Below are positions 24,919-33,028 of a DNA stretch of 64,000 nt, piece by piece. The DNA lies in the IMG/VR virus record IMGVR_UViG_3300041964_000014, positions 1-64,000 of that record, one strand, 5' to 3'. The notes beneath the pieces are model-generated. The model did not search any database. It had not been told where the DNA came from and saw only the letters and a program-made list of their open reading frames with translations. Each line of letters begins with the position of its first letter. The stretch's first letter is position 1. A program made the translations under genes and the position numbers. Source of the DNA: a virus.

Positions 24919-25422
24919 ATGACTGAATACACTTGTAATACAAACGGTAACAATGTTTACTACAGTGGGGAAATCTCTCAAGAAGGAGTACTACAGTTGG
25001 CTAGTACTTTACATAATTTAGATAGCGAGAAGCGTAGTACTTTGTATTTAAGTTCTAATGGAGGAGAAGTTTATGCGGGGCTTTTTATGTACGATTTAAT
25101 TACAGCTCAAGATCCAGATTTATTTAGTATTAAAGTATGTGGATATGCTGGTAGTGCCGCTACCTTGTGTTTATTTGCGATACCTAATGTGTATATGACT
25201 AAGCACTCTAGTTTGTTTTTCCATCAAATGCAAAGTACACTACATCGTAGTAGACACTTAGAAACTAAAGCTTATACAGAACATTTAGATACGCTTAATG
25301 CTATGCTGCTTAATATTTTTCGTAAAAAGATGAATGTAGATTGTGAGTTTTTAAATAAAGATAAATATTACACTAGTCAAGAAGCTTTAGAGGCGGGTAT
25401 TATTAAGGATATTGTTTTTTAA
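24919..25422 (+). CDS. ClpP-like serine protease
   Basis: A 167-residue ClpP/crotonase-fold protease. YLSSNGGEV (44-51) corresponds to the oxyanion loop, GYAGSAAT (75-82) holds nucleophile Ser79, FFHQM holds His102, and LNKDKYYTSQEALEAGII holds Asp148. Shorter than bacterial ClpP (about 200) but with a complete triad. It is alone on the plus strand inside the virion region. It could be a virus-encoded regulatory protease or a maturation enzyme. A separate prohead-protease-like gene exists at 33029-34320. Confidence 0.85.
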   Translation: MTEYTCNTNGNNVYYSGEISQEGVLQLASTLHNLDSEKRSTLYLSSNGGEVYAGLFMYDLITAQDPDLFSIKVCGYAGSAATLCLFAIPNVYMTKHSSLFFHQMQSTLHRSRHLETKAYTEHLDTLNAMLLNIFRKKMNVDCEFLNKDKYYTSQEALEAGIIKDIVF

Positions 25423-25440
25423 TTACAGTTAATACTAGTA

Positions 25441-25470
25441 AAACACCCCCTAACTAGGGGGTTTAATTTT
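25441..25470. terminator. terminator
   Basis: CCCCCT (25446-25451) pairs with AGGGGG (25456-25461), with flanking AAACA/GTTT pairs and a trailing AATTTTG. It lies between the convergent ClpP gene and the tagged gene. Confidence 0.75.
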
Positions 25471-25486
25471 GTGTATATAACATCAG

Positions 25487-26506
25487 TTATTTACGAGGTT
25501 TTCTTTTACGTTGATACCCTTTAACGGCTTTTCCTTTACGATAAAAACCCTTAACTTTAACATCGCCAGTAGCGGCAGTAACAGCTGTTTTAGCAGATGC
25601 TGCCGTAGCTAATCCACCTAAGCCAAGAATCGCGGCTCCGGCTAATACGCGTTTAGGATTAGACTTCATTAGTTTTAATAATCCTTCTTCCTTAATAGCA
25701 GCCCCAACTGCCTTGAATCTATTGCCATATACCCTTATTTTCTTTTCGGAATACATGGCACGAGGATCATCAAAATCTGGCTTGAAATTCTCGTTGAAGA
25801 ATTTATCACTGCCTCCTATGTATAAGCTACGTCCTGTAGTTGGTAATGCTCCGCGTAAAGCCGCATTAGCTCTTTCTTCAGTAAATCTCTTTTTGGTTTG
25901 ATTAGCTAAAGTATCATATTCTTTTCGTAATGCATCGTCGCTAAAATACTTTCCACCAAACATTCCTGTCTTAGCAGATTTTTCTAACTCCTTCATTCGA
26001 GGCTTATTTTCATATACCTTGTCCCAATCTACAGTACTTTGTCCGCGATAACCTCTTCGTTGTTGTGCCCTATTTAGTACTTGAGTTAAAGGATTCTCTT
26101 TTTTAGGATCTACTTTAATCATTGTTAGTGGCATTTGTGGATTAGGCATATCACGAGCTATTGCATTTTTATGTACTCCAGTTACATAAACTTTGTTTTT
26201 AGCTTTATTAATATCTGTACCTACTCCTTCGGGATTTATTTCTAAAGCCCTTATAGCACTAGCCCCACTTTTATTAGGATCTAAAATACCTCCATTCTTT
26301 AATATTTCATTAGCGGTTTTTTTATTAGTACTATGCGATTCTAATCGTACTCCGAGTAATCTAGGAATCCCACTACGTATAGTTCGTTGTCCTATGTAAC
26401 CAGCAGAAGCAGTGCTAATAGCAGCTTGAGTTAGATCTCTCTTTTTCTTTTTTTCTTTACTAGCAAAACTCGCTAGTCGGTTGTGTTGGATATCGATTAA
26501 AAACAT
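25487..26506 (-). CDS. tagged protein, possible ADP-ribosyltransferase
   Basis: A 339-residue protein starting MFLIDIQHNRLASFASKEKKKKRDL, a divergent tag. Residues about 52-82 (GVRLESHSTNKKTANEILKN then GGILDP) follow the H-x-T...A-x-x-I-x-x-x-G pattern of ADP-ribosyltransferase-like folds (DarT/Tpt1 type). RSLYIGGSDKFF near residue 225 may be the next strand. A late hydrophobic segment (LAGAAILGLGGLATAASA, about 288-305) and a basic tail (FYRKGKAVKGYQRKRKPRK) follow. T4 Alt, packaged in the head and injected, is a functional precedent. Enzyme identity is tentative. Confidence 0.5.
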   Translation of the reverse strand: MFLIDIQHNRLASFASKEKKKKRDLTQAAISTASAGYIGQRTIRSGIPRLLGVRLESHSTNKKTANEILKNGGILDPNKSGASAIRALEINPEGVGTDINKAKNKVYVTGVHKNAIARDMPNPQMPLTMIKVDPKKENPLTQVLNRAQQRRGYRGQSTVDWDKVYENKPRMKELEKSAKTGMFGGKYFSDDALRKEYDTLANQTKKRFTEERANAALRGALPTTGRSLYIGGSDKFFNENFKPDFDDPRAMYSEKKIRVYGNRFKAVGAAIKEEGLLKLMKSNPKRVLAGAAILGLGGLATAASAKTAVTAATGDVKVKGFYRKGKAVKGYQRKRKPRK

Positions 26507-26535
26507 AATAGTCCGAAATAATAAGGGGGCTAGGT

Positions 26536-26835
26536 TTATTGTTTTTTCTGCTTAATACCTAGACGTTTATTCAGTTTTTGCCCTAATTTGTAACCAGCAT
26601 AACTACCCGCTGCACCAGCTGCTCCCATCGCTCCTGCATATCCTACTTTGGCTAAAGTAGGTGCATTGGATATTGCGGGATTTTGTGTTGCCATTAATGC
26701 ACCGTATCCAGTACCTAACACACCCCCTATAGCAGCTTGTCGTTTAGCCATATTAACTGGCTTACGTTTTGTCTTGTCTTTAGAGCCTTTCTTTCTAGCG
26801 AAATTAATAGTGTTAATATCTGATAAATAATACAT
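26536..26835 (-). CDS. tagged small membrane-active protein
   Basis: Start ATG 26835 chosen: MYYLSDINTINFARKKGSK then DKTKRK. After the tag are Gly/Ala-rich hydrophobic segments (GGVLGTGYGALM; GAMGAAGAAGSYAGYKL) and a basic tail (NKRLGIKQKKQ). The leader codons do not carry the DNA repeat (YYLSD), so the peptide tag is conserved independently of the repeat. Likely packaged and possibly membrane-inserting on ejection. Confidence 0.75.
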   Translation of the reverse strand: MYYLSDINTINFARKKGSKDKTKRKPVNMAKRQAAIGGVLGTGYGALMATQNPAISNAPTLAKVGYAGAMGAAGAAGSYAGYKLGQKLNKRLGIKQKKQ

Positions 26836-26943
26836 ACTAAGTTGTAAACAATTTACATACGTATATTGTATTGCAGTAGTAAGCATATTAAAAAGAAGTA
26901 ACTTGTACGTTACTTCTTAATGTTAGTTATTTAGTGGTAGTTA

Positions 26944-27771
26944 TTAGTTAAGCTCTTTTACCAGTAGTTTATTTAAGCACAGTTGAAGTATAGGGTATTC
27001 TGTAAAATGGTACACACTAACACCATTATTCCACTTACCATTCTTACCTCGTTTATTAACTGTTTTAGGGTCTTTACCAGTAACTGTCTTATAGGTTTCC
27101 GATAACAGTAAACTAAATTGCCTCTTTTTAGTAGTGCCTAGTGTAATATCATTTTTAGCTAACCATTCCGTAGCAGTCATTTCTGTTACATCTGGTTCGT
27201 CGTCTAATAACTCATCCTCAACTTCTAATTTAGTCAACATATTATCGAGGTTAGGAAACACTTTAGTAGTAATACCCCGCATTGTTTTGTAAGCCTGCGT
27301 GGTTTCTTTTAACTCAGTTACTTCTGTAAGCACTTGTTGCAGTGTACTGAGTAGCTGGGGCATTATTGTTTCGGACTGACTAGCAGTGGCGTATCCTGTG
27401 AGTTCTTTAATCCAGATATCAATACCCTTTTTAGCAAACTTACGAAAAGCAAACTTAGCAGTATCATTAGCAGCTTTCGATTCAAAAGCATAGTATTCGA
27501 TGATGCCAGCACACACGTCAGAAGGAACCACTTCCGCATTATTAGAGGCAGAAGCGCGAACCCAGGATACCCTTGGGGTAAGGTTTTGAAGGATTTCAGA
27601 GGTAGTCAAACTCCCCCCTACTTTGGATAGCGTATTACGCATCGTTGACTCTGCTACCCCGCATAACTTGGCTAGACCTACCTGGCTCATTCCAGTATAT
27701 GTTCCATCGTTGGATACATAAAACTCAATTTCGTCAACAGTGGTCGGATTAACTACAATAGATTCAGACAT
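26944..27771 (-). CDS. KilA/antirepressor-like regulator (275 aa)
   Basis: IEFYVSNDGTYTGMSQVGLAKLCGVAESTMRNTL is an N-terminal HTH-like region typical of phage and cyanobacterial antirepressors; the middle has a coiled coil and SSxNN-like linker; the end (TEWLAKNDITLGTTKKRQFSLLLSETYKTV ... YHFTEYPILQLCLNK) matches in plan the C terminus of the Rha paralogues (short helix then basic end). A perfect 11-bp inverted repeat lies 29 bases upstream. It is between capsid and tagged genes, suggesting insertion of a regulatory cassette. Confidence 0.65.
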   Translation of the reverse strand: MSESIVVNPTTVDEIEFYVSNDGTYTGMSQVGLAKLCGVAESTMRNTLSKVGGSLTTSEILQNLTPRVSWVRASASNNAEVVPSDVCAGIIEYYAFESKAANDTAKFAFRKFAKKGIDIWIKELTGYATASQSETIMPQLLSTLQQVLTEVTELKETTQAYKTMRGITTKVFPNLDNMLTKLEVEDELLDDEPDVTEMTATEWLAKNDITLGTTKKRQFSLLLSETYKTVTGKDPKTVNKRGKNGKWNNGVSVYHFTEYPILQLCLNKLLVKELN

Positions 27772-27799
27772 TAGATTTATTAAGAAACTACTTCTTTAT

Positions 27800-27842
27800 A
27801 CTACTTTAGACGGCTATGAAATTAGCCTGTATCTAAAGTAGT
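27800..27842. promoter_or_regulatory. inverted repeat with inner stem
   Basis: ACTACTTTAGA (27800-27810) and TCTAAAGTAGT (27832-27842) are perfect 11-base inverted copies; inside, GGCT and AGCC pair as well. Same placement, before the start of an antirepressor-like gene, as at 2046, 5261, 7837 and 8267. Confidence 0.6.
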
Positions 27843-27916
27843 ATTTTTATCTCATTACAGCTTACGGGGTTTAGAATACTACTACTACGACTTCTTATAG
27901 TTATAAGCTATTTTAA

Positions 27917-28984
27917 TTAGATAACTATTAAAGGTTTATTAATGTAGTTAGTAGTAATGTAGTTATTGAAACCCCGCGCTGCTTCTATTTCTGTAGAGTA
28001 ACCCCCACGTCGATGTATTATACCATCTACCTTAAATTGAAATTCATAGTCGTTCATATTTTTTCTATAGGTAATATTTCTGTATTTAGATAATTTGACA
28101 CTACTCATTCCTCGCTCTAGCCTACTTATTTTTCGGACTTCATCTATGGACTTAGCTTCGGTACTTAGCTTGGGGAAATTTAGCTTAGGAGAGGCAGCAT
28201 TGTAATATAGTTCCAACATATCGTGCGCTTTAGCTGCGCTCTCTTGAGAGGGAAATAGAGCCACTTGGTACGTCTTTTTGTTTACAGTGTATTTAAGTAT
28301 CCAATAATCGGAATCTTTGCGTTTGCTTACGTTTTTATATTTAGAGCTTTTGTTGCGTAATTTGTAATTTTCTTGTCTTAGTTGTTGAATGCTCTTAGCT
28401 ATAACATTATTTGGGAAATTAAACAAAGTACAATCTGGATAATAGTACAATACGGCACTATCTCTTGATTTAGCAGCTTCTTCCGCCGTATTATATGTTC
28501 CTAATGTAATTATCTTTCTATTATGTTTAATACGGGCACGAAAAGTACCCGCTTCTGTAGCGTAAACACCTACATAAGGTCTGTCCGGGTATTTAGCTAT
28601 AGCTGCTTTTCTCATTTTCTCCACTTCATGCGATGGAGCTTTACGATTAAAACACGGTTTGTTAGCAGGTCCGGGACTATTAAGAATTAAACCGGGATAA
28701 AGATTATTGTATTCTTCAATATATAGATCTTCTTTTTTATGAGCAGATTCTAATGAGCTAGTAGTAAGCAATTTCGATATGGGTAGTTTACCTTTTTGAA
28801 TTAGACTTTTTATCCAATCTGCTTTTTTATTACTTTTATTAATTCCTTCCGATATATGCTGTGTAAATCGGTTCTTTGGGTCTAAGCTCTGTCCCACATA
28901 TCGGGGTATATTTGTCTCTGGATCTACCAAACAATAGATATACGTTAATGGGTCAAAGATTGTGTCGTCCCAGTTATTTGACAT
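27917..28984 (-). CDS. GIY-YIG homing endonuclease with three AP2 domains
   Basis: Start ATG 28984 (AAGAGG 12 bases upstream). N-terminal GIY-YIG domain (YIYCLVDPETNIPRYVGQSL ... NRFTQHI). Then three AP2/ERF-like DNA-binding repeats: YVGVYATEAGTFRARIKHNRK, YKNVSKRKDSDYWILKYTV, and YRNITYRKNMNDYEFQFKV, each followed by a helix with A-A-K/A-A-R and Phe-Pro ends. AP2 domains are typical of cyanobacterial and phage homing nucleases. It splits the capsid gene from the next cluster. Confidence 0.85.
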   Translation of the reverse strand: MSNNWDDTIFDPLTYIYCLVDPETNIPRYVGQSLDPKNRFTQHISEGINKSNKKADWIKSLIQKGKLPISKLLTTSSLESAHKKEDLYIEEYNNLYPGLILNSPGPANKPCFNRKAPSHEVEKMRKAAIAKYPDRPYVGVYATEAGTFRARIKHNRKIITLGTYNTAEEAAKSRDSAVLYYYPDCTLFNFPNNVIAKSIQQLRQENYKLRNKSSKYKNVSKRKDSDYWILKYTVNKKTYQVALFPSQESAAKAHDMLELYYNAASPKLNFPKLSTEAKSIDEVRKISRLERGMSSVKLSKYRNITYRKNMNDYEFQFKVDGIIHRRGGYSTEIEAARGFNNYITTNYINKPLIVI

Positions 28985-29060
28985 GATAAGTATCAACCTC
29001 TTATTAATCTACTATTTAGTATAACTGATAAAAGGAACTTTGTAATACCTATAAATGGAA

Positions 29061-29084
29061 AGAGAGGGAAGTTACTCCCTCTCT
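29061..29084. terminator. terminator
   Basis: AGAGAGGGA (29061-29069) and TCCCTCTCT (29076-29084), 9 perfect pairs with a 6-base loop, just downstream of the major capsid gene. Confidence 0.75.
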
Positions 29085-29128
29085 TCTAGTTAGTCAATTA
29101 TTCCGTTTGTTGGAGTCACTAAACCTTA

Positions 29129-30286
29129 CTATGGCTTCGCTTGACGAGCGAATAGCTTCTTCGGGTCCGCGACGAAGGGCACGACTGTGGAAATAGCAGT
29201 AGTTGCGTCAATTGGGGGTTCCTTCTGGACCTCTCTGGTACTTACATACATACCTGACTTGGGTTGTAAGTCTAAAGCTCCCTGACTAGACTCCAATGTA
29301 GGTCCAATACACCTTTGCCCCATGTTATTCGTCATAAACACATAACGATTATCGTTAAGAAAACGACCTTTCGTTACTTGCTTATTAACATTCTCGATAT
29401 GATACAGCTCATCAAAAGTCTTAATAGACGGTAGTTCTCTAGCAGACAGAATACCGTTCATCATATCTGGTGATACAGTACCAACTTGAGTGCTAGCCAT
29501 CATTTGACGAGCTGCTTCTTTCGTAGACCGTTGGTTTAACAGATCATTACGTAAACGACGACTCATTACAATCAGATCTGGGGGATAACCATTGGTATCG
29601 ATAAAAGTATCAACATCAAGAAATAACCGCTGCAAACCATCGGCGTATTGATAGTCAGACCAAATGTTATTAAAGTTATCAGCAGTATTTCCACTTTGAG
29701 TTAAAGCGCTGGGGAAATGATTGTAATCACCAGCTGGATCGATAAAATTAATAACCGTAGTTGTTTCGGTCCGAGTATCCGTAAAGTTTACGGAGCCTGT
29801 TTGTAACAACTGCCAAGTCATTACATTCAAGGTATCCATAACAGCTTTAACCAAATCCTCAATACTTCCGAATAAGTATTGTGCTAAGTCGTTATTAACA
29901 CCCTTAATTACACCACCATCGGGAGTTTTTTGGTCTTGAACCATGACACCTTTGGCGTTTGCCAGAGTCATAGCTTCCAACATCTCCCATTGAGTAGGTT
30001 CATCATACACTCTTGAGAGTGCTACCTTCAGCATCTGAATAGATAGCTTTTCGATTGTGTTCTGACGAGTCAGCGGGATGTTAGCACCGTAAGCGACTAC
30101 CGATGCAATAGTATTAATACGCTCAACTACATAAGCAAGAAAATTACGAGAATCGTATTGCTTAATCGGCATATAAGGATCGAGAATGCCAGAACGCTGC
30201 TTTAAGTAAGTCAGTGTTGAATCTACCAACAAATCTGCTTCTTTGTTTTGCAGCTTATCATTAAGCCAATTTGCAATGTAACCCAT
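29129..30286 (-). CDS. major capsid protein, lambda E type
   Basis: A 385-residue protein of the phage major capsid protein E family: TYLKQRSGILDPYMPIKQYD, then NIPLTRQNTIEKLSIQMLKV, the P-domain-like helix ALSRVYDEPTQWEMLEAM, DTRTETTTVINFIDPAGDYN, PPDLIVMSRRLRNDLL and VGTVSPDMMNG. Length and order (decoration protein upstream, terminator downstream) fit. It is likely to assemble hexamers and pentamers of the icosahedral head. Confidence 0.85.
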   Translation of the reverse strand: MGYIANWLNDKLQNKEADLLVDSTLTYLKQRSGILDPYMPIKQYDSRNFLAYVVERINTIASVVAYGANIPLTRQNTIEKLSIQMLKVALSRVYDEPTQWEMLEAMTLANAKGVMVQDQKTPDGGVIKGVNNDLAQYLFGSIEDLVKAVMDTLNVMTWQLLQTGSVNFTDTRTETTTVINFIDPAGDYNHFPSALTQSGNTADNFNNIWSDYQYADGLQRLFLDVDTFIDTNGYPPDLIVMSRRLRNDLLNQRSTKEAARQMMASTQVGTVSPDMMNGILSARELPSIKTFDELYHIENVNKQVTKGRFLNDNRYVFMTNNMGQRCIGPTLESSQGALDLQPKSGMYVSTREVQKEPPIDATTAISTVVPFVADPKKLFARQAKP

Positions 30287-30316
30287 ATACTGTTTCCTTT
30301 AATAAGTTATTTATAT

Positions 30317-31171
30317 TTAGAACCGTGCGCGGAACACCATTTTAGGAAAGCGCTCCTTAATCTCGTCATCAAGGTAAGGGAGAGCAGCTTCATAAATACC
30401 AATAGCTCCGGTAATGCCGTTGATATGCTTTGAGGGTGTAGTGCTGAAGTCGTGGCTGTGAACGTGCAAGCCAAGAATATCTTCGACAGATACTCCAATG
30501 TGCGCTCCTACAGGTGCCACCCAATTAGCATTACCAGTCAAGGTAACTGTATTGGTAGTTGGATTGATCGAAGCAATAGTACCGAGAGGTGTGGTTTGAG
30601 TAGTTAGCTTAGTTACACCCCCATCAATAGCAGTAGTAGCTGTACCTGCAACTGTAAGAGGATATTCCTCTTTAGTCCGAGAATACAAATACACCTTACC
30701 AGCAGTAGTAGCTGGGACAGCTGTTACATATTGTCCAATTACCGAGCTAGGGATGGTAGTAGCTAAAGCATTAACAGCATCTGCAACCACGTTTGTAGTA
30801 GCAGTAATACTAAGTTGCTTGCCGTTAACCGTCAGGATAATTGTTTGTCCATTAGCCACTGAAGAAATAGTAATTGCTGCATAAGGCTCTACAGCATACA
30901 ATACATCACCTTCAACAAACGGAGCTAACAGATTTAGCTTGAGTGTTGGGGAGCTAGTACTCGATGCTTGAGTAACAGTAGCACGGGGCAAGAAAGACAG
31001 CTCCATGCTCCCCGAACGACGAGCAATGAATAATCCGGCAGGTACACTCTTGCGTCCATCTTTATCGGCAGACACGTATTTATTAGTTACGGTGGCTGAG
31101 ATTGGGGCTTCTTGCATATCGGCAAAAGCCACAATTTGGGGATCTGCGTTGTAACGTTGTCTGTTTAACAT
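30317..31171 (-). CDS. head decoration or auxiliary capsid protein
   Basis: A 284-residue Thr/Val/Ala-rich protein with a lambda D/stabiliser-like plan: PQIVAFADMQEAPISATVTN at the N terminus, then long beta segments (TVTLTGNANWVAPVGAHIGVS), ending LPYLDDEIKERFPKMVFRARF. Immediately upstream of the major capsid gene. The AFA sequence near residue 15 resembles the A-x-F sites of the tagged proteins. Confidence 0.65.
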   Translation of the reverse strand: MLNRQRYNADPQIVAFADMQEAPISATVTNKYVSADKDGRKSVPAGLFIARRSGSMELSFLPRATVTQASSTSSPTLKLNLLAPFVEGDVLYAVEPYAAITISSVANGQTIILTVNGKQLSITATTNVVADAVNALATTIPSSVIGQYVTAVPATTAGKVYLYSRTKEEYPLTVAGTATTAIDGGVTKLTTQTTPLGTIASINPTTNTVTLTGNANWVAPVGAHIGVSVEDILGLHVHSHDFSTTPSKHINGITGAIGIYEAALPYLDDEIKERFPKMVFRARF

Positions 31172-31193
31172 AGTTATTTATTCCTTAGTTTGA

Positions 31194-32156
31194 TTAAGCT
31201 AGGTTGTGATTACGAGCTTGGCGAAGTTCAAAATTACGCTTGGCTTGAGCTTCGATTTCCAGATCTTCGTTAGTTATTTCGGACGCACTGTTGTTGCTGT
31301 ATGACTGAAACATGGCTAGTTTGTTTAAGCCAGCTTTCTCAAACAACTCAACAGTTTTCTGCATAGCATACAGCTCAACTTCGGGTGCAACTTGATTTAG
31401 TTCCGCAGTTTGACTAAATGCAGCCACACGATCAGATTCGAGTTGAAACTCGCCAAACATTACTTTCAAAGCAATTGGAGGCATTACTTCGCGGGCTTTA
31501 ACTTCGAGTTCAACTAGTGCATCGCGGATCTGTTGGTTCTGCTCGAACTCAGCAATACGACCTTCGAGATGCCGAACACTACTGTATTCGGCATCTTCGT
31601 CTTCGTTATCTTCATCACCATCGGTTTCGTAATCTTCCAGAGTCTCACCTCTAGCTTCCATAGCAGCTAAACGAAGATCGAGAGACAGTTCATCATCTAG
31701 TTGAAAACATTGTGCTAGATACGTAGCAAGAGCATCTTCGGGTTCGGTATCTCCAGTAATTAATCCGGCAATATCGTCAACATCATTCTCAGTTACTTGA
31801 GCAATGTCCGAAACTAAAGATTCCACGTCTTCGTAACCAGCAGCTTCACCGAGTTCAAGTAGTGCGGCTCCAAAACGAGTGCCTACACTGAATTCAGCTA
31901 CGTTGCTATTATCTTCGGAGTATTCAGCATCACCATACACGGCTTCGAGGTCTTCTTCGTCAATACCTTCTGCATCAAGTAGTTTCTCGTTGAGGTCAAC
32001 GATTGCTTGTGCTTTGTGGGCAGTTGCTGTATCTTCGTCCATAACCCCTGCTTCTACAGCATTATCAATATTCTCAATGAGTTCTTGATACAAACCCATG
32101 TAGTATTCGATAGGAGTTAGTTCTTCGGTTTGTTGTAACAGTCGATTAATAGTCAT
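31194..32156 (-). CDS. acidic scaffold-like protein
   Basis: A 320-residue, very acidic, helical protein (EYYMGLYQELIENIDNAVEAG; EDEDAEYSSVRHLEGRIAEF) upstream of the decoration and capsid genes, as expected for a scaffold. It contains several A-x-F sites (VAEFSVG, IAEFEQ, VAAFSQ), the same pattern seen at the tag junction, so it may be cut during maturation. Repeat copies at 31277 and 31806 are in frame. Confidence 0.65.
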   Translation of the reverse strand: MTINRLLQQTEELTPIEYYMGLYQELIENIDNAVEAGVMDEDTATAHKAQAIVDLNEKLLDAEGIDEEDLEAVYGDAEYSEDNSNVAEFSVGTRFGAALLELGEAAGYEDVESLVSDIAQVTENDVDDIAGLITGDTEPEDALATYLAQCFQLDDELSLDLRLAAMEARGETLEDYETDGDEDNEDEDAEYSSVRHLEGRIAEFEQNQQIRDALVELEVKAREVMPPIALKVMFGEFQLESDRVAAFSQTAELNQVAPEVELYAMQKTVELFEKAGLNKLAMFQSYSNNSASEITNEDLEIEAQAKRNFELRQARNHNLA

Positions 32157-32161
32157 AGTTT

Positions 32162-32434
32162 TTATAGTACTTTAGGTTGTTTTGGTTTCTTGGGTTTCAA
32201 GACTTTTGGTGGCTTGAAACTACTTTTAATTTTCTTGGCGGCACTAATACCAGCCCCGACTGCGGCTCCGGCTAACGCTACTTTTCGTTGTGCGCCACCT
32301 GAATCAGGTTTAGCAATTAATCCAACTAAAGCGCCAGTACCACCACCACTAACTGCGCCACTAACAGCAGAGCCACCTACTCCAATTAGCTTTTTACGTC
32401 TAGTTTTTGGTGCAGTAAACTCACTTAGTAGCAT
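32162..32434 (-). CDS. short tag-like membrane-active protein
   Basis: A 90-residue protein with a reduced leader (MLLSEFTAPKTRRKKLIG), Gly/Ala-rich hydrophobic segments (GGSAVSGAVSGGGTGALVGL; VALAGAAVGAGISAAKK) and a Pro/Lys-rich C terminus. Overlaps its upstream neighbour by one base. Composition matches the tagged group but the FARKKGSKDKKK cluster is missing. Confidence 0.6.
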   Translation of the reverse strand: MLLSEFTAPKTRRKKLIGVGGSAVSGAVSGGGTGALVGLIAKPDSGGAQRKVALAGAAVGAGISAAKKIKSSFKPPKVLKPKKPKQPKVL

Positions 32435-33002
32435 TATTTCTTGTCCTTCTTACGGCGAAGTAGTTTGTAACCTGCTGCTCCAGCTCCACCAGCAGCAGCA
32501 GCTCCGGCTAAGATAGCTCCTGCTTTACCCGCTTTAGTACCTAATGCTCCTTTACCAGCATTAGCTAAACGATTTAGTGGTTCACGTAATTTACCTGCAT
32601 TAGTTCCACCAGCTCCACTTGGGGTACTAAGACCTGACTTAATAGCCGCTCCAGCAGCAGCAGCAGACCCAAGCGCTCGTTTGCCTAGATTTTTAGCGGC
32701 TGCAATATCTTTCTTAGCCACACCTTTAGCCCCACGAGCATTTTTAACTCTGTCAGCAAAAGACTGATCCGAATTCATAGGACGACGTTTGGCTAGCGCA
32801 GCTCCGCCGTATCTAGCTCCTGCGGCTCCGGCTGCCCCTAAAGCTCCCAAAGCTCCAGCACCAACAGCCGCCATACCTTTACGTGTCATACGCTTTTCTT
32901 GTCTTTAGATCCTTTCTTACGAGCGAAGTTAGCTACATTACTGTAACCCTTCACTCGTTCGAGATCGTCTAAAGAAAAAGCTGCAATTACTGTGTTTGAC
33001 AT
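32434..33002 (-). CDS. tagged protein, frame broken inside the tag
   Basis: Starts MSNTVIAAFSLDDLERVKGY then SNVANFARKKGSKDKK. At DKK the frame is lost (AAAAG at about 32894-32898). One added A makes DKKKR and joins the tag to the long frame MTRKGMAAVGAGALGALGAA..., with Gly/Ala-rich hydrophobic segments and basic end. Because the motif is known from a dozen paralogues, this is strong evidence that the break is artificial. About 189 residues. Confidence 0.65.
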
Positions 33003-33028
33003 AAACTAATATCCTTTGTAACTAATAG

